Positions 1 to 7,424 of a DNA stretch of 7,979 bases are shown piece after piece. Each line of letters begins with the position of its first letter. Positions within the stretch are counted from its first letter, which is position 1. The notes under the pieces are model-generated. The model did no database searches, had not been told where the DNA came from, and saw nothing but the letters and a program-made list of their open reading frames with translations. Position numbers and translations under genes: made by a program. Where the stretch lies: positions 1 through 7,979 of the forward strand of contig JAYEFL010000348.1 in the NCBI GenBank assembly GCA_034658635.1. The letters run 5' to 3'. Source of the stretch: JABHCC01 sp034658635. Its GTDB lineage: Bacteria; Bacteroidota; Bacteroidia; Bacteroidales; UBA12481.

Positions 1-2317
1 ATAATTTTTGGGAGATTGGAGAGCTGAAAATAGCATTAGTTAGTTTTTCGTCTTCCCAACTCATTTCAATCTCAATATTTCCATGTGCTTTGATTCCTTT
101 GATATGTCCTGTTTTCCAAGCCTTAGGAAGAGCTGGTAGAAGAATAATCTGCTCTGAACGACTTTGAACCAGCATTTCAGCGATTCCTGCAGCACCTCCA
201 AAATTGCCATCTATCTGAAAGGGTGGGTGATTATCAAACAGGTTGGGTTTAGTGCTTTTCCTGAAAAGCAATTGCAGGTGGTCATATGCGGATTCCCCAT
301 CCCACAAACGAGCATAGAAATTGATTAGCCAGGCGCGACTCCAGCCTGTGTGTCCTCCACCGAACGACAGTCTTCGTTCCAGCGTTTTGCGGGCAGCTTC
401 GGCCAGTTCCGGAGTTTGATCAGGTGTAATCTGGAAAGTTGGATGTAAGCCGAATAAATGCGACATATGACGGTGTCCGGGTTCAGCCTCATCATAATCT
501 TCTATCCACTCCATGATAGTTCCGTTTGCTCCAATTCTGGTTGGGGGCAGGCTTGACACAATACTTTTTAATTCTTTTACAAAAGGCTTGTCTTCACCAA
601 GGATTTCTGCGGATTGGATGACTTTCAAAATCACTTCCCGAATGATCTGGCAATCCATGGTTGATCCGTATGTCAGTCTTTGACCTTTGCCGGTTTGTGG
701 ATCAATAAAATTATTTTCCGGGGAAGATGACGGTACACTCACCATAAACCCGGAGGGATGTTCTACCAGGTAATCCCGGATGAATTCAGCTGCACCTTTC
801 ATCGTGGGATAGGCAATGGTTTTAAGATAGACCGTGTCAAGTGTATATTCAAAATACTTGTACATATACAGGCTCATCCAGGCACCTGCCAGTGGAAAGC
901 CATAACCATTGATCATTTGGCTTGATTTGGTTGATCCACTGGGTGTGGTTCTTCCAAAAAGACTGGTAGCGGTATGTGAAACCCAGCCATCAGAGTCGTA
1001 TAATTCACGTGCGTTTCGCTTACTTAGTTTGTAGGTGGGGATGAGGAAATTATCCAATGATTTAAAGCATTCTTCAAGGTTTCCTGACAATCCTGGCCAA
1101 TAATTCATTTGCAGGTTAATATTCTGGTGATAGTCAGCCTCCCACGGGGCCCACATATGGGGATTCCAAATGCCTTGCAGGTTGGCCGGCAAACGGCCAG
1201 GAGCTCTTGAGCTGCTCATCAGAAGGTACCTTCCAAACTGATAATACTGAGCATCAAGCAGGGGGTCAGTTTCCCCTTCAATCACCCTGTTCAAGCGTTC
1301 AAAAGTGGATAATCCAGGGGCTGATGTCAGACCCAGATCCAGCTCCACCTGGTTGAAAAGAGCCTTGTGTTCTCGTGAATGATCACCACGGAGTTGAGCT
1401 GCCGATTTATTTGCTGCTTTTGCAAGTATCTCTTCAGTCAGTTCTAAAGGATTTATCTGCCGATTGAAGTTCAGAGTTTTTACATCAAAATCAGTTGCTG
1501 CTGTCAGACGGATAATCACTTTATTGGCAGAGCTGATCTGAATTCCTGACGGATGGGCTGTTGCACTTCCTCCCTCCTGCAGAACCTTAACACGGGCTGC
1601 AAAGCGCATGTGCTCTCCACCAGGGCCTGATCCTCCGGGATTATCATCGTATGCTTCTGGCGCCGGTATATCAATGATCTGTCCGTCCATTAAAATAGTC
1701 TGATCATCAGGGAAGTAGATGGATGCATCTCGTTCCCGGTCAAGGTTGATTATGAGATTCAGAACATGTTTTTTTGAAGCAGTTATTTCAAGCTGGAGAA
1801 TATCATCAACAGCAGAAATAAGGAGCTTCTTGGTAATCGTTAGTCCACTTAATTTAAAATGGGTGGTTTCAATCCCGGTTTCAATATCAAGAATCCTCTG
1901 ATAGTCTGTTACAGAATCAGGCAGATTAAAGTCAAGCGTAAGGTTTCCCAAAGTCTGGTAGGAGCGGAAAGATGTTGGACTGAAGGTCAGATTATCCATC
2001 CCATATTCGTATGCTGCCTGGTATTCATTTTTCAGCAGCATTTGCCTGAATTGCTCCATGTGATAAGCCGCATCTTCAGGTAGATTACCCTGGGGTTCAC
2101 CAGCCCAAAGGCTTTCCTCATTCAGTTGAATCACTTGTTTTTGAACCTGGCCGTGATCCATCGCACCGATTCGTCCGTTCCCAAGCGGACTGGCTTCTTC
2201 CCAGGTTGTGGCAGGGTGGTCGAACCAGAGGAGTGTTGCAGAATCAGGAGGAATCCTATCTCGTTTACAGGCTGTGATGGAAAGAATTGCGATTATCAGG
2301 AGGGTTAGGTTTTTCAT
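1..2317 (-). CDS. GH95 alpha-L-fucosidase lipoprotein (3' end beyond window)
   Basis: I recognise this as a glycoside hydrolase family 95 enzyme, a family of inverting exo-alpha-L-fucosidases (typically 1,2-linked; some members act on alpha-L-galactose). 772 codons are visible and no stop is reached; family members are usually about 780-830 aa, so only a short C-terminal piece is missing. The start is fixed at 2317 because the repeat tract 11 nt upstream closes all three minus-strand frames. Residues 1-17 form a lipoprotein signal with lipobox ITAC (Cys17), implying periplasmic or outer-membrane anchoring. An N-terminal beta domain (roughly 25-270) precedes the alpha/alpha-barrel. The motif LQGIWN (380-385), the paired asparagines of NIN (Asn399, Asn401), PSSSPEN with Glu534, a GHTGWSRAW motif near 655 and QIDGNFGG with Asp703 are all present. 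The Asn pair, Glu and Asp match the catalytic positions described for bifidobacterial AfcA, so the enzyme should be active. No Shine-Dalgarno is seen; the start is preceded by six C. Exact substrate is unknown. Confidence 0.93.
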   Translation of the reverse strand, partial: MKNLTLLIIAILSITACKRDRIPPDSATLLWFDHPATTWEEASPLGNGRIGAMDHGQVQKQVIQLNEESLWAGEPQGNLPEDAAYHMEQFRQMLLKNEYQAAYEYGMDNLTFSPTSFRSYQTLGNLTLDFNLPDSVTDYQRILDIETGIETTHFKLSGLTITKKLLISAVDDILQLEITASKKHVLNLIINLDRERDASIYFPDDQTILMDGQIIDIPAPEAYDDNPGGSGPGGEHMRFAARVKVLQEGGSATAHPSGIQISSANKVIIRLTAATDFDVKTLNFNRQINPLELTEEILAKAANKSAAQLRGDHSREHKALFNQVELDLGLTSAPGLSTFERLNRVIEGETDPLLDAQYYQFGRYLLMSSSRAPGRLPANLQGIWNPHMWAPWEADYHQNINLQMNYWPGLSGNLEECFKSLDNFLIPTYKLSKRNARELYDSDGWVSHTATSLFGRTTPSGSTKSSQMINGYGFPLAGAWMSLYMYKYFEYTLDTVYLKTIAYPTMKGAAEFIRDYLVEHPSGFMVSVPSSSPENNFIDPQTGKGQRLTYGSTMDCQIIREVILKVIQSAEILGEDKPFVKELKSIVSSLPPTRIGANGTIMEWIEDYDEAEPGHRHMSHLFGLHPTFQITPDQTPELAEAARKTLERRLSFGGGHTGWSRAWLINFYARLWDGESAYDHLQLLFRKSTKPNLFDNHPPFQIDGNFGGAAGIAEMLVQSRSEQIILLPALPKAWKTGHIKGIKAHGNIEIEMSWEDEKLTNAIFSSPISQKL

Positions 2318-2328
2318 GGGGGGTGTTT

Positions 2329-2464
2329 GGTTATTCGGTTATTCGGTTATTCGGTTATTCGGTTATTCGGTTATTCGGTTATTCGGTTATTCGGTTATTC
2401 GGTTATTCAGTTATTCGGTTATTCGGTTATTCGGTTATTCGGTTATTCGGTTATTCAGTTACTC
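2329..2464. repeat. Tandem octamer array, 17 copies of GGTTATTC
   Basis: Seventeen head-to-tail 8-bp units (plus strand GGTTATTC, minus strand GAATAACC) run without interruption. Unit 11 (2409-2416) is AGTTATTC and unit 17 (2457-2464) is AGTTACTC; the other fifteen are identical. The array ends 11 nt before the fucosidase ATG, so it must lie in that gene's leader or promoter region. On the minus strand each unit contains TAA, which closes every frame once per 24 nt; on the plus strand the array is open and yields an artefactual eight-residue repeat peptide. Such perfect short arrays are prone to slipped-strand copy-number change. A regulatory role is inference. Confidence 0.97.
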
Positions 2465-3129
2465 GGAAGATAAAGGTAAAATGTTTCTCCGAAAGAAGAC
2501 ACAATAAAACAGTGGACGTATCATTTAGGTGGTGAAGGACACGGGTTTGGTTGAAAATTTAGTGTCAAATCCTGACTAATTCTTTTAAGGCCAAAATTCG
2601 AGTAAACATTAAAAAGAGAGTATTTTGATGTTTGCTTCTTGGCGATCTTTCGCAAGTGTCAAATGTGGTGTCAGAATGATAAAACGAGAATGGTAATAAT
2701 TGCCTGAGGCAGGAAGGGCTTTTGTTTCATGAGGAATTATATTATGCCCATAAACTTAGTGAAACATAATTTTGTATCCTAAGTTCACTGACTTTGACTA
2801 TGTGATTTCCGGGATGGATGTGGTTTTTCAGTTGGAGATCGGAAACACTTTTCTTTTTTTCATAATAATTGAATTTAATTTGAATTTTCTACGATTTTGT
2901 GATAATTGGACCCTGTAATCGTGAATCTCTTAGAATTATAATCAGAATTTCTGAGGTTTAGTATTGAATAATCAGAAGAAAACTTCGGTTATGGATTGCA
3001 GAGTGCAAGGAAGAAAACATATAAGATTAGCTTTGGACCATAATTCTAATTGCAGAAAAAATCTCAACCTAATTAGCAGAGTTGATGAGAGATAGAATTA
3101 GATCAATATTATATTTCTGTGTTGTGGAA
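2465..3129. other. Intergenic region without a recognisable gene
   Basis: About 660 bp, AT-rich, with only short frames on either strand and no protein similarity that I recognise. It should hold the fucosidase promoter, reading leftwards. The best resemblance to the Bacteroidota -7 element TAnnTTTG is TACCTTTA on the minus strand at 2478-2471, just upstream of the octamer array, but it lacks the final G and I see no convincing TTTG about 20 nt further upstream. The right end carries the probable terminator of the lipoprotein operon (3056-3090). A 10-bp sequence AGTGTCAAAT occurs twice (near 2560 and 2655), which I regard as chance. Confidence 0.6.
3056..3090 (-). terminator. Probable intrinsic terminator of the lipoprotein operon
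   Basis: Read on the minus strand, TCTCATCAAC (3090-3081) pairs with GTTGAGA (3068-3062) as a stem of about seven pairs with one bulged A and a 12-nt loop. It is followed at once by six T (3061-3056). It begins 40 nt after the stop of the last operon gene. The stem is short and fairly weak, so the call is tentative. Confidence 0.5.
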
Positions 3130-3570
3130 TTATCGAAAGTTAACCTTGATATTTGTGATTTGTTGGTTTTGGACAGTGAAATCGAGAAAATCATATTTCA
3201 TTCCGAACTTTCCCCCTGGAAATCCACCATTTAAACAGGTGTCACCGTCACATGAACATGTTATCACTGCCTCATAATAATATTCTCCGGAGGGTAGGGT
3301 TATTTTGTAAAGCTTTTGATAATCAGACACATTAACTTTTCGGAAAAACTCGCCTCTGTACAGAGAATCTACGGTATAGGCAAAGCCTAAAGAGACCCTG
3401 TGAATATTTTGCTCTGGTATTCTTTTATACTCTGGGATAAGAAACTCGACTTCAACAAATCCATGATCAGGCGGGATAGGTATATCTTCACTTCCGATTA
3501 TATCATCCTCAGGGTTACAAGACACCAGCATCATTCCTATTGAAAATATGATCCATAAATTCTTCATCAT
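3130..3570 (-). CDS. Small surface lipoprotein of unknown function
   Basis: No family is recognised with confidence. Residues 1-18 form a lipoprotein signal with lipobox LVSC (Cys18). The mature end CNPEDD is acidic just after the cysteine, resembling the negatively charged export signal of Bacteroidota surface lipoproteins. The body (about 35-146) looks all-beta: an LPSGEYYYEA stretch at 92-101, a cysteine cluster CSCDGDTC (Cys105, Cys107, Cys112), and a closing alternating strand ending IKVNF. The LPSG-type turn recalls transthyretin-like or fimbrial beta-sandwich domains, which is only a resemblance. Its first ATG shares one base with the stop of the gene before it (TAATG), and a purine-rich GGAGG lies 7 nt upstream, favouring the start at 3570 over the next in-frame ATG at 3567. 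It is the last gene of the operon and probably works with the DUF4249-like protein. Confidence 0.82.
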   Translation of the reverse strand: MMKNLWIIFSIGMMLVSCNPEDDIIGSEDIPIPPDHGFVEVEFLIPEYKRIPEQNIHRVSLGFAYTVDSLYRGEFFRKVNVSDYQKLYKITLPSGEYYYEAVITCSCDGDTCLNGGFPGGKFGMKYDFLDFTVQNQQITNIKVNFR

Positions 3571-4577
3571 TAAAACTCCTCCCCAAATTTTAGAAAGCCC
3601 AAATGATTCGTTTCTTCTGACTTGGCCAAATAATTAATCGTGAGATCAGAAAACCGATTATTATATGATCCACTATATACCCTTGATGCAAAAATTCCAA
3701 CTGCTCCATCCAGGTTAGAATAGTCTCCTACAGCACCAACCGGGATGTTATTATTTTCCTCTGCAAGGATAAAAAGATTCATCTCCTCTCCTCCGGTGCA
3801 AATTTCCAGGTCGAAACCAATAACCTTTCTTTGCACACCAACCGGAGGAGTCTTTAAATGATCCAGAATGGAATTATAAAAGTTCTGCCCATTAATATAA
3901 TCAATCACCACAGAAGCATCCGAGACTAATGACACTTGCGGAAGTTGAATATCCAATGATTTATGTGTCTGGAATTCACGATCTCCTTCGCGGTAATGAA
4001 TTCTTATGACAGGCTGATAAACAGCATATTTTGATGGGTGAGTCCATCGAAGATTGTATCCCTGCTCAGGAAGAATAGTGATTTCCCTTCCAGGCATGTA
4101 AACAGGATCAAGAATTTTAACTGGTGGAATTACATATGTTGACCCTACGATCAACCTGGGCAATTCAGGGCTGTAGATATATAGACTATACTCTGACCCC
4201 ACTTTTAACTTACACTTCACTTCTAGAAGCTCCAGGTTTTCAGTATTGAAAAATCCACTGTCCCTGACATTCACATCACTTGGTTCAAAGTAATAGATAT
4301 TTCCCTGCTCACCATGAATATTTTCAGCCAGGTAAGCGTAGAAATCTTCATGGTACACCAGGCTGTCAGAATGCGGCGGGTTTTCTCTGGCATCTTCAAA
4401 CGCCAGATATGATTTCCCAATTCTCAGATAATGGATTGAATCATCAGGATTCAGAATGCAATACACGACTGGTGAATACCCTGAATCAGCTACCAGTTCC
4501 AGTTCACCAGAACAACTATTTAGCCAAACAATTGCTATGCAAAAGACTATAACATTTATTGAATACTTATTCCTCAT
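3570..4577 (-). CDS. DUF4249-like outer-membrane lipoprotein
   Basis: This 335-aa protein resembles the Bacteroidota DUF4249 lipoproteins. Features are a signal with lipobox LNSC (Cys22), an early strand SPVVYCILNPDDSIHYLRIG (about 35-54), and late motifs DLEICTGGEE and AVGIFASR. The family is often found close to TonB-dependent receptors and other outer-membrane proteins; its function is not established. Most of the chain reads as alternating beta strands, consistent with a beta-sandwich on or near the outer membrane. Its ATG lies inside the last codons of the PKD/FISUMP gene (11-nt overlap, different frame), and its stop overlaps the start of the small lipoprotein gene by one base, so the three genes are almost certainly co-transcribed. 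No TonB receptor is present in the window, which is unlike the usual context. The family call rests on motif recall, not a search. Confidence 0.78.
   Translation of the reverse strand: MRNKYSINVIVFCIAIVWLNSCSGELELVADSGYSPVVYCILNPDDSIHYLRIGKSYLAFEDARENPPHSDSLVYHEDFYAYLAENIHGEQGNIYYFEPSDVNVRDSGFFNTENLELLEVKCKLKVGSEYSLYIYSPELPRLIVGSTYVIPPVKILDPVYMPGREITILPEQGYNLRWTHPSKYAVYQPVIRIHYREGDREFQTHKSLDIQLPQVSLVSDASVVIDYINGQNFYNSILDHLKTPPVGVQRKVIGFDLEICTGGEEMNLFILAEENNNIPVGAVGDYSNLDGAVGIFASRVYSGSYNNRFSDLTINYLAKSEETNHLGFLKFGEEF
3576..3584 (-). promoter_or_regulatory. Shine-Dalgarno inside the upstream gene's end
   Basis: On the minus strand GGGGAGGAG lies within the last codons of the DUF4249-like gene, with GGAGG 7 nt from the ATG at 3570 and 10 nt from the second ATG. 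A strong Shine-Dalgarno is uncommon in Bacteroidota, and here it decides the start. Together with the TAATG overlap it suggests re-initiation or coupled translation. Confidence 0.6.
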
Positions 4578-6372
4578 CTTTTACACATCTCACTGAGTAA
4601 AACAATTCATTTTCAGAAAAACCAGTGTAAATCCGACTCTTGTCTTTGAGTAAAGCAATATTCCAAGAACCAACTGTAAGTGGCCACCCCAATTGCCTTT
4701 TATATGACCAAAAGTAGGTGATTTCACCTAAGCCTTCAAATTTTACACCTCTTCCGGTGAGACTAGTGGCCCAACGTCCATACCCGGCAAATAAAGCATT
4801 AAAATCTGCTTCGCCACCAACTAATAATTTTTCTGCCTTATCGAATCCTCCAATGCTGCTAATCAATTCCTCCCAATCATTCCTCGATGGCATATGCCAG
4901 CCTTTTGGACAGATTCCTTCAACGTCACCATAAATATCGTTGCGGGTAGCATGGTAAACATTATATAGGCCTCCGAGATAATTACACCAGCGAACGGGAT
5001 CATAAGCACTTCTTCTATAACACATTTTCTCTACATAGTCTTTATTTGGATCCCAAGGTGAAAAATTTAGGTTCTCTGACATCCACCACTGATTTCCGAC
5101 TTTCACTGTTCCATACATCTGTTCATCTCGATGATCACGGATCAGGCCAGTTTCATTTGTGTATGGGGAAACAATGACATATTGAGAAGTAGTATCACTC
5201 AATCCTTCAGGGTCCTTTACCTCCAGAACAACCTGGTACGTTCCGGCTTCCGGATATTGATGGTAAACTGTGCGCTCCTTTGAATATTCAGTATCAAAGT
5301 TCCCATCCCCGTTATAATCCCAGCGGACCTGTAAAGAAGTTGGCAGGGACTCCGGATCACGGGTCATCCAGGAATCAAAATAAAATTGTGTACGGATATT
5401 GCCACGTTTGCATCCTACCTCAAGAACCGGTTTGGGTGGAAGGTTTTCGTGATAAATTGTAATCTCCTTTTTTATTTTGGCAATCAAATTATTAGTGTCT
5501 CTCACCTGCATTTCTAAGGAATAATCAGCCTCCCTACCAAACCGGACAGTTATGGAACTACATGTATCCCATTCTGTCCATTCGTATTCCGGTGGTAGTT
5601 TCCAGGAAAAAAGCAAAGTGGTAAAAGGTTCATCACGGTAAAAAGTCGTGGAGGCATCCAACAAAAATGTATCAGCTGTTGTGCCGTATTCTGGTGTCCA
5701 TGTGAAATTCGGAATCAGGTCAGGGTTCAGGTTATTTACTTCTACGGTTTTCATTGTTTGAGCTGTCAGTTTTCCCGGATCTTGTACCTGTAATGCAACA
5801 TCGTAAAAATCCATATCCCTGAAAACATGTGTAACTATTGGCTCAGACTTGAAATGTGTGTCCCAAGTTCCGTTTCCGTCCCAATCCCAGCGGAAAACTA
5901 ATTGGTCAAGGGAATCTTCGTCGTCAAAACTAACTGATGCATCGAAAATGAACTCAGTCAGAAAATTCCCAGATGGAGGATATGCTACAAATCCAGCATG
6001 AGGTGGAGAATAGCCCTGATCAATCTGAATATCCTGACTAATTGTGTCAGTAAGTCCGTTGGAATTAATCACTTGCAGAATCGTTTGATATCTGCCCGGA
6101 GCATAGAAACGATGTTTGCTTATTGAATTTTTCTCATACTCTGTATCCCAGACACCATCACTGTTCCAATCCCAACGGTAATATGCATTTAGATTTGCTG
6201 AACCTGAATTAGTAGCGGAGGCCTTTAAATTAAAGGTGTCTGTTGTTAATCCAAAAACTGGTTCGAAAGCAAAGTGTGCGACAGGGGGTATTGCCTGATC
6301 AGTAGATCTATCACAGGCGATGCATAAAAACAGAAACAGTACTATTATACAACGTAAACTATTTATTTGCAT
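4567..6372 (-). CDS. Lipoprotein with four PKD-like domains and a C-terminal FISUMP domain
   Basis: A 601-aa lipoprotein with a signal ending LCIAC (Cys20), where Cys17 sits at the -3 site that is normally Leu, so the lipobox is slightly unusual. Four consecutive PKD-like beta-sandwich repeats follow, at about 30-117, 124-213, 219-307 and 312-402. Repeats 1, 2 and 4 carry an Asp/Asn-rich loop of the form WDWNSDGVWDT (67-77; equivalents at 162-172 and 351-361), which looks calcium-binding; repeat 3 has lost it. Residues about 407-598 match the FISUMP domain (Fibrobacter succinogenes major paralogous domain): GTVKVGNQWWMSENL (421-435), CPKGWHMPSRNDWEEL (488-503) and the terminal YSVRCVKD (592-599). 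PKD repeats usually act as extracellular spacers or adhesion modules; FISUMP is common in surface proteins but its role is unclear. First gene of the operon. The start at 6372 is the first ATG after a short upstream reading frame; no Shine-Dalgarno. Confidence 0.9.
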   Translation of the reverse strand: MQINSLRCIIVLFLFLCIACDRSTDQAIPPVAHFAFEPVFGLTTDTFNLKASATNSGSANLNAYYRWDWNSDGVWDTEYEKNSISKHRFYAPGRYQTILQVINSNGLTDTISQDIQIDQGYSPPHAGFVAYPPSGNFLTEFIFDASVSFDDEDSLDQLVFRWDWDGNGTWDTHFKSEPIVTHVFRDMDFYDVALQVQDPGKLTAQTMKTVEVNNLNPDLIPNFTWTPEYGTTADTFLLDASTTFYRDEPFTTLLFSWKLPPEYEWTEWDTCSSITVRFGREADYSLEMQVRDTNNLIAKIKKEITIYHENLPPKPVLEVGCKRGNIRTQFYFDSWMTRDPESLPTSLQVRWDYNGDGNFDTEYSKERTVYHQYPEAGTYQVVLEVKDPEGLSDTTSQYVIVSPYTNETGLIRDHRDEQMYGTVKVGNQWWMSENLNFSPWDPNKDYVEKMCYRRSAYDPVRWCNYLGGLYNVYHATRNDIYGDVEGICPKGWHMPSRNDWEELISSIGGFDKAEKLLVGGEADFNALFAGYGRWATSLTGRGVKFEGLGEITYFWSYKRQLGWPLTVGSWNIALLKDKSRIYTGFSENELFYSVRCVKDEE

Positions 6373-6414
6373 TGTTAATTATTGTATAAAATGAATGCCA
6401 TTTGCATTGTTAAT
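6365..6414 (-). repeat. Duplicated start-codon context with a tiny upstream ORF
   Basis: The 15-bp sequence ATTAACAATGCAAAT (minus strand) occurs twice, at 6379-6365, where it contains the start of the 601-aa lipoprotein, and at 6414-6400, 35 bp upstream. The upstream copy starts a 10-codon frame (6407-6375, MQMAFILYNN) that stops 2 nt before the real ATG, in another frame. It could be a remnant of a short duplication or a leader peptide; nothing else supports a function. Confidence 0.55.
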
Positions 6415-6640
6415 CAACTATAGCCAGATACGATAGTTACGGCTGAAAATAGTGATTATCTTTGAATAATGTTGGTATCTTCATATCTCTTTGTAAACGA
6501 CATAACCCAAGGGCATCGACCTCAGTTCGAGTTTCTGATTTTTAAATGAACAGCTTCGCCCCGTCAGTCACATGACAAGGCAAAATCCAAATACGTAATA
6601 AACGTACAAACTCAAAAAAGAATAATCGGCACCAAAATTG
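6373..6640. other. 268-bp leader between the XRE gene and the lipoprotein operon
   Basis: AT-rich and without a coding frame of note. It should hold the operon promoter or the leader of a longer transcript coming from the XRE gene. I found no good TTTG/TAnnTTTG promoter on the minus strand. A perfect 5-bp inverted repeat TACGT/ACGTA (6592-6606), followed on the minus strand by T-rich sequence, could be a weak terminator after the XRE gene but is not convincing. Confidence 0.45.
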
Positions 6641-6889
6641 TCATTGCTCAATATTTTTTCGATATTCTTCGACTTCATTGAGCATTTTGCTCACAGGTTT
6701 TTCTAAATACTCACATATCCTTACATAAGTTTTCATGGTAAGACCTTTCTTTCCAGATTCAATTCTTCCAATATGAATGCCGGTTTCTGCTTGCATTTTG
6801 TTTTGGCTGACTCCAAATTGCTTTCGATGCATTGCTCTTTTTTCACCCAATATTTTTATGAATTCTTCAGTTGACATGGCTGTTTTCAT
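6641..6889 (-). CDS. Small XRE-family helix-turn-helix regulator
   Basis: An 82-aa protein made almost entirely of one Cro/C1-type helix-turn-helix domain, at about residues 12-68. The recognition part VSQNKMQAETGIHIGRIESG (27-46) ends in the RIESGK signature of the family, and the following helix KTYVRICEYLEKPVSKML is also typical. No ligand, oligomerisation or protease domain is present, so it is a simple DNA-binding protein. Its first ATG (6889) lies inside the end of the NusG-like frame (23-nt overlap); an alternative start at Met5 (6877) would still overlap by 11 nt. The pairing suggests co-expression with the NusG-like protein. Its target may be the promoter of its own unit or the lipoprotein operon below, but the sequence does not show this. 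An antitoxin role is possible in principle, but no toxin-like partner is visible. Confidence 0.88.
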   Translation of the reverse strand: MKTAMSTEEFIKILGEKRAMHRKQFGVSQNKMQAETGIHIGRIESGKKGLTMKTYVRICEYLEKPVSKMLNEVEEYRKNIEQ

Positions 6890-7382
6890 TTAGTGGTTCA
6901 ACATGTGAAAAAGGGATTTGAACTGATAATCCGCTAGTCCCAATTCTTATAAAAACTTCTTTGCTGGTTCCGGTGAAACAAACTTCAGCTTCCTGACCAA
7001 TAAATGGTCCGGCTATGACCCGGATATTTTGCTCTTTTCTTAGGTTACCCGGTCCTAATACATAGTTCTCATGATTATTGCATAATTCACGCAGGCCTTT
7101 GATCTGGTTTTCCTGAATTGTATCAGGCTCTCCTCCACTTCTAACAAAGCCAACAATGTTTTGGCATGCGCAAATTGATAATAGCTCAACACAACTCAAT
7201 TTTGCAAATATGTATTGAGAGAACAATGCTGCTTTTACACGCTTTGTGCGATCACTCCATTGTCTAGATTTATAAGTAGCCGGACAAAAGCAGTCAACAC
7301 TTCGTTTTTTAAGATAATCAACTGACTTAAATTCAGCTCTTGATTTGGTGCGTAGCGCAAGCTGCCGATGTAGAAATCGCAG
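6867..7382 (-). pseudogene. NusG-like (UpxY-type) antiterminator lacking a start codon
   Basis: This frame encodes a NusG paralogue of the kind that antiterminates long surface-polysaccharide operons in Bacteroidota. The NGN domain begins at ALRTKSRAEF (7358-7329), followed by DYLKKRSVDCFCP, SRQWSDR (7268-7248), LFSQYIFAKL (7226-7197) and NIVGFVRSGGEP. The KOW domain is NIRVIAGPFIGQEAEV onward (about 7028-6890), ending in an IPFSHVEPL strand. The length from 7382 is 171 codons, close to a full family member. However, there is no ATG anywhere in the frame; the first TTG (7226) lies in mid-domain, and an in-frame TGA stands at 7400-7398. Only a CTG at 7382 could open a whole domain. The conserved aromatic pair before ALRT (usually WY) reads QL. 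An ATG at 7420 in another frame leads to LRYA right at this point, so a small frameshift near 7355 could also explain the damage. The transposase remnant lies directly upstream. Confidence 0.75.
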
Positions 7383-7424
7383 GTGATAAGATTGTTGTCA
7401 ATCTTAAGAAAATGAGACATATAA

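Noticed and set aside
1719..2308. Three plus-strand frames (60-74 aa) inside the fucosidase
   Set aside because: The minus-strand fucosidase is in frame through all catalytic motifs, so these are antisense shadows.
2208..2535. Two plus-strand frames of 99 and 82 aa across the octamer array, with an eight-residue FGYSVIRL-type repeat
   Set aside because: They arise only because the array is open on the plus strand. Their ends overlap the antisense of the fucosidase start and show no signal, domain or start context of their own.
2699..2711. Palindromic TGCCTGAGGCA as a possible hairpin or operator
   Set aside because: The arms are 5 bp with a single central base, no T-run follows, and there is no gene start beside it.
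2755..2790. Inverted repeat AGTGAA/TTCACT
   Set aside because: Six base pairs with a 20-nt AT-rich loop is expected by chance in this composition.
6457..6464. Plus-strand TATCTTTG matching the Bacteroidota -7 element
   Set aside because: No TTTG lies at the expected upstream distance and no plus-strand gene follows.
6641..6889. XRE protein as the antitoxin of a toxin-antitoxin pair
   Set aside because: Its overlapping neighbour is a NusG-like protein, not a toxin, and no other small gene flanks it.
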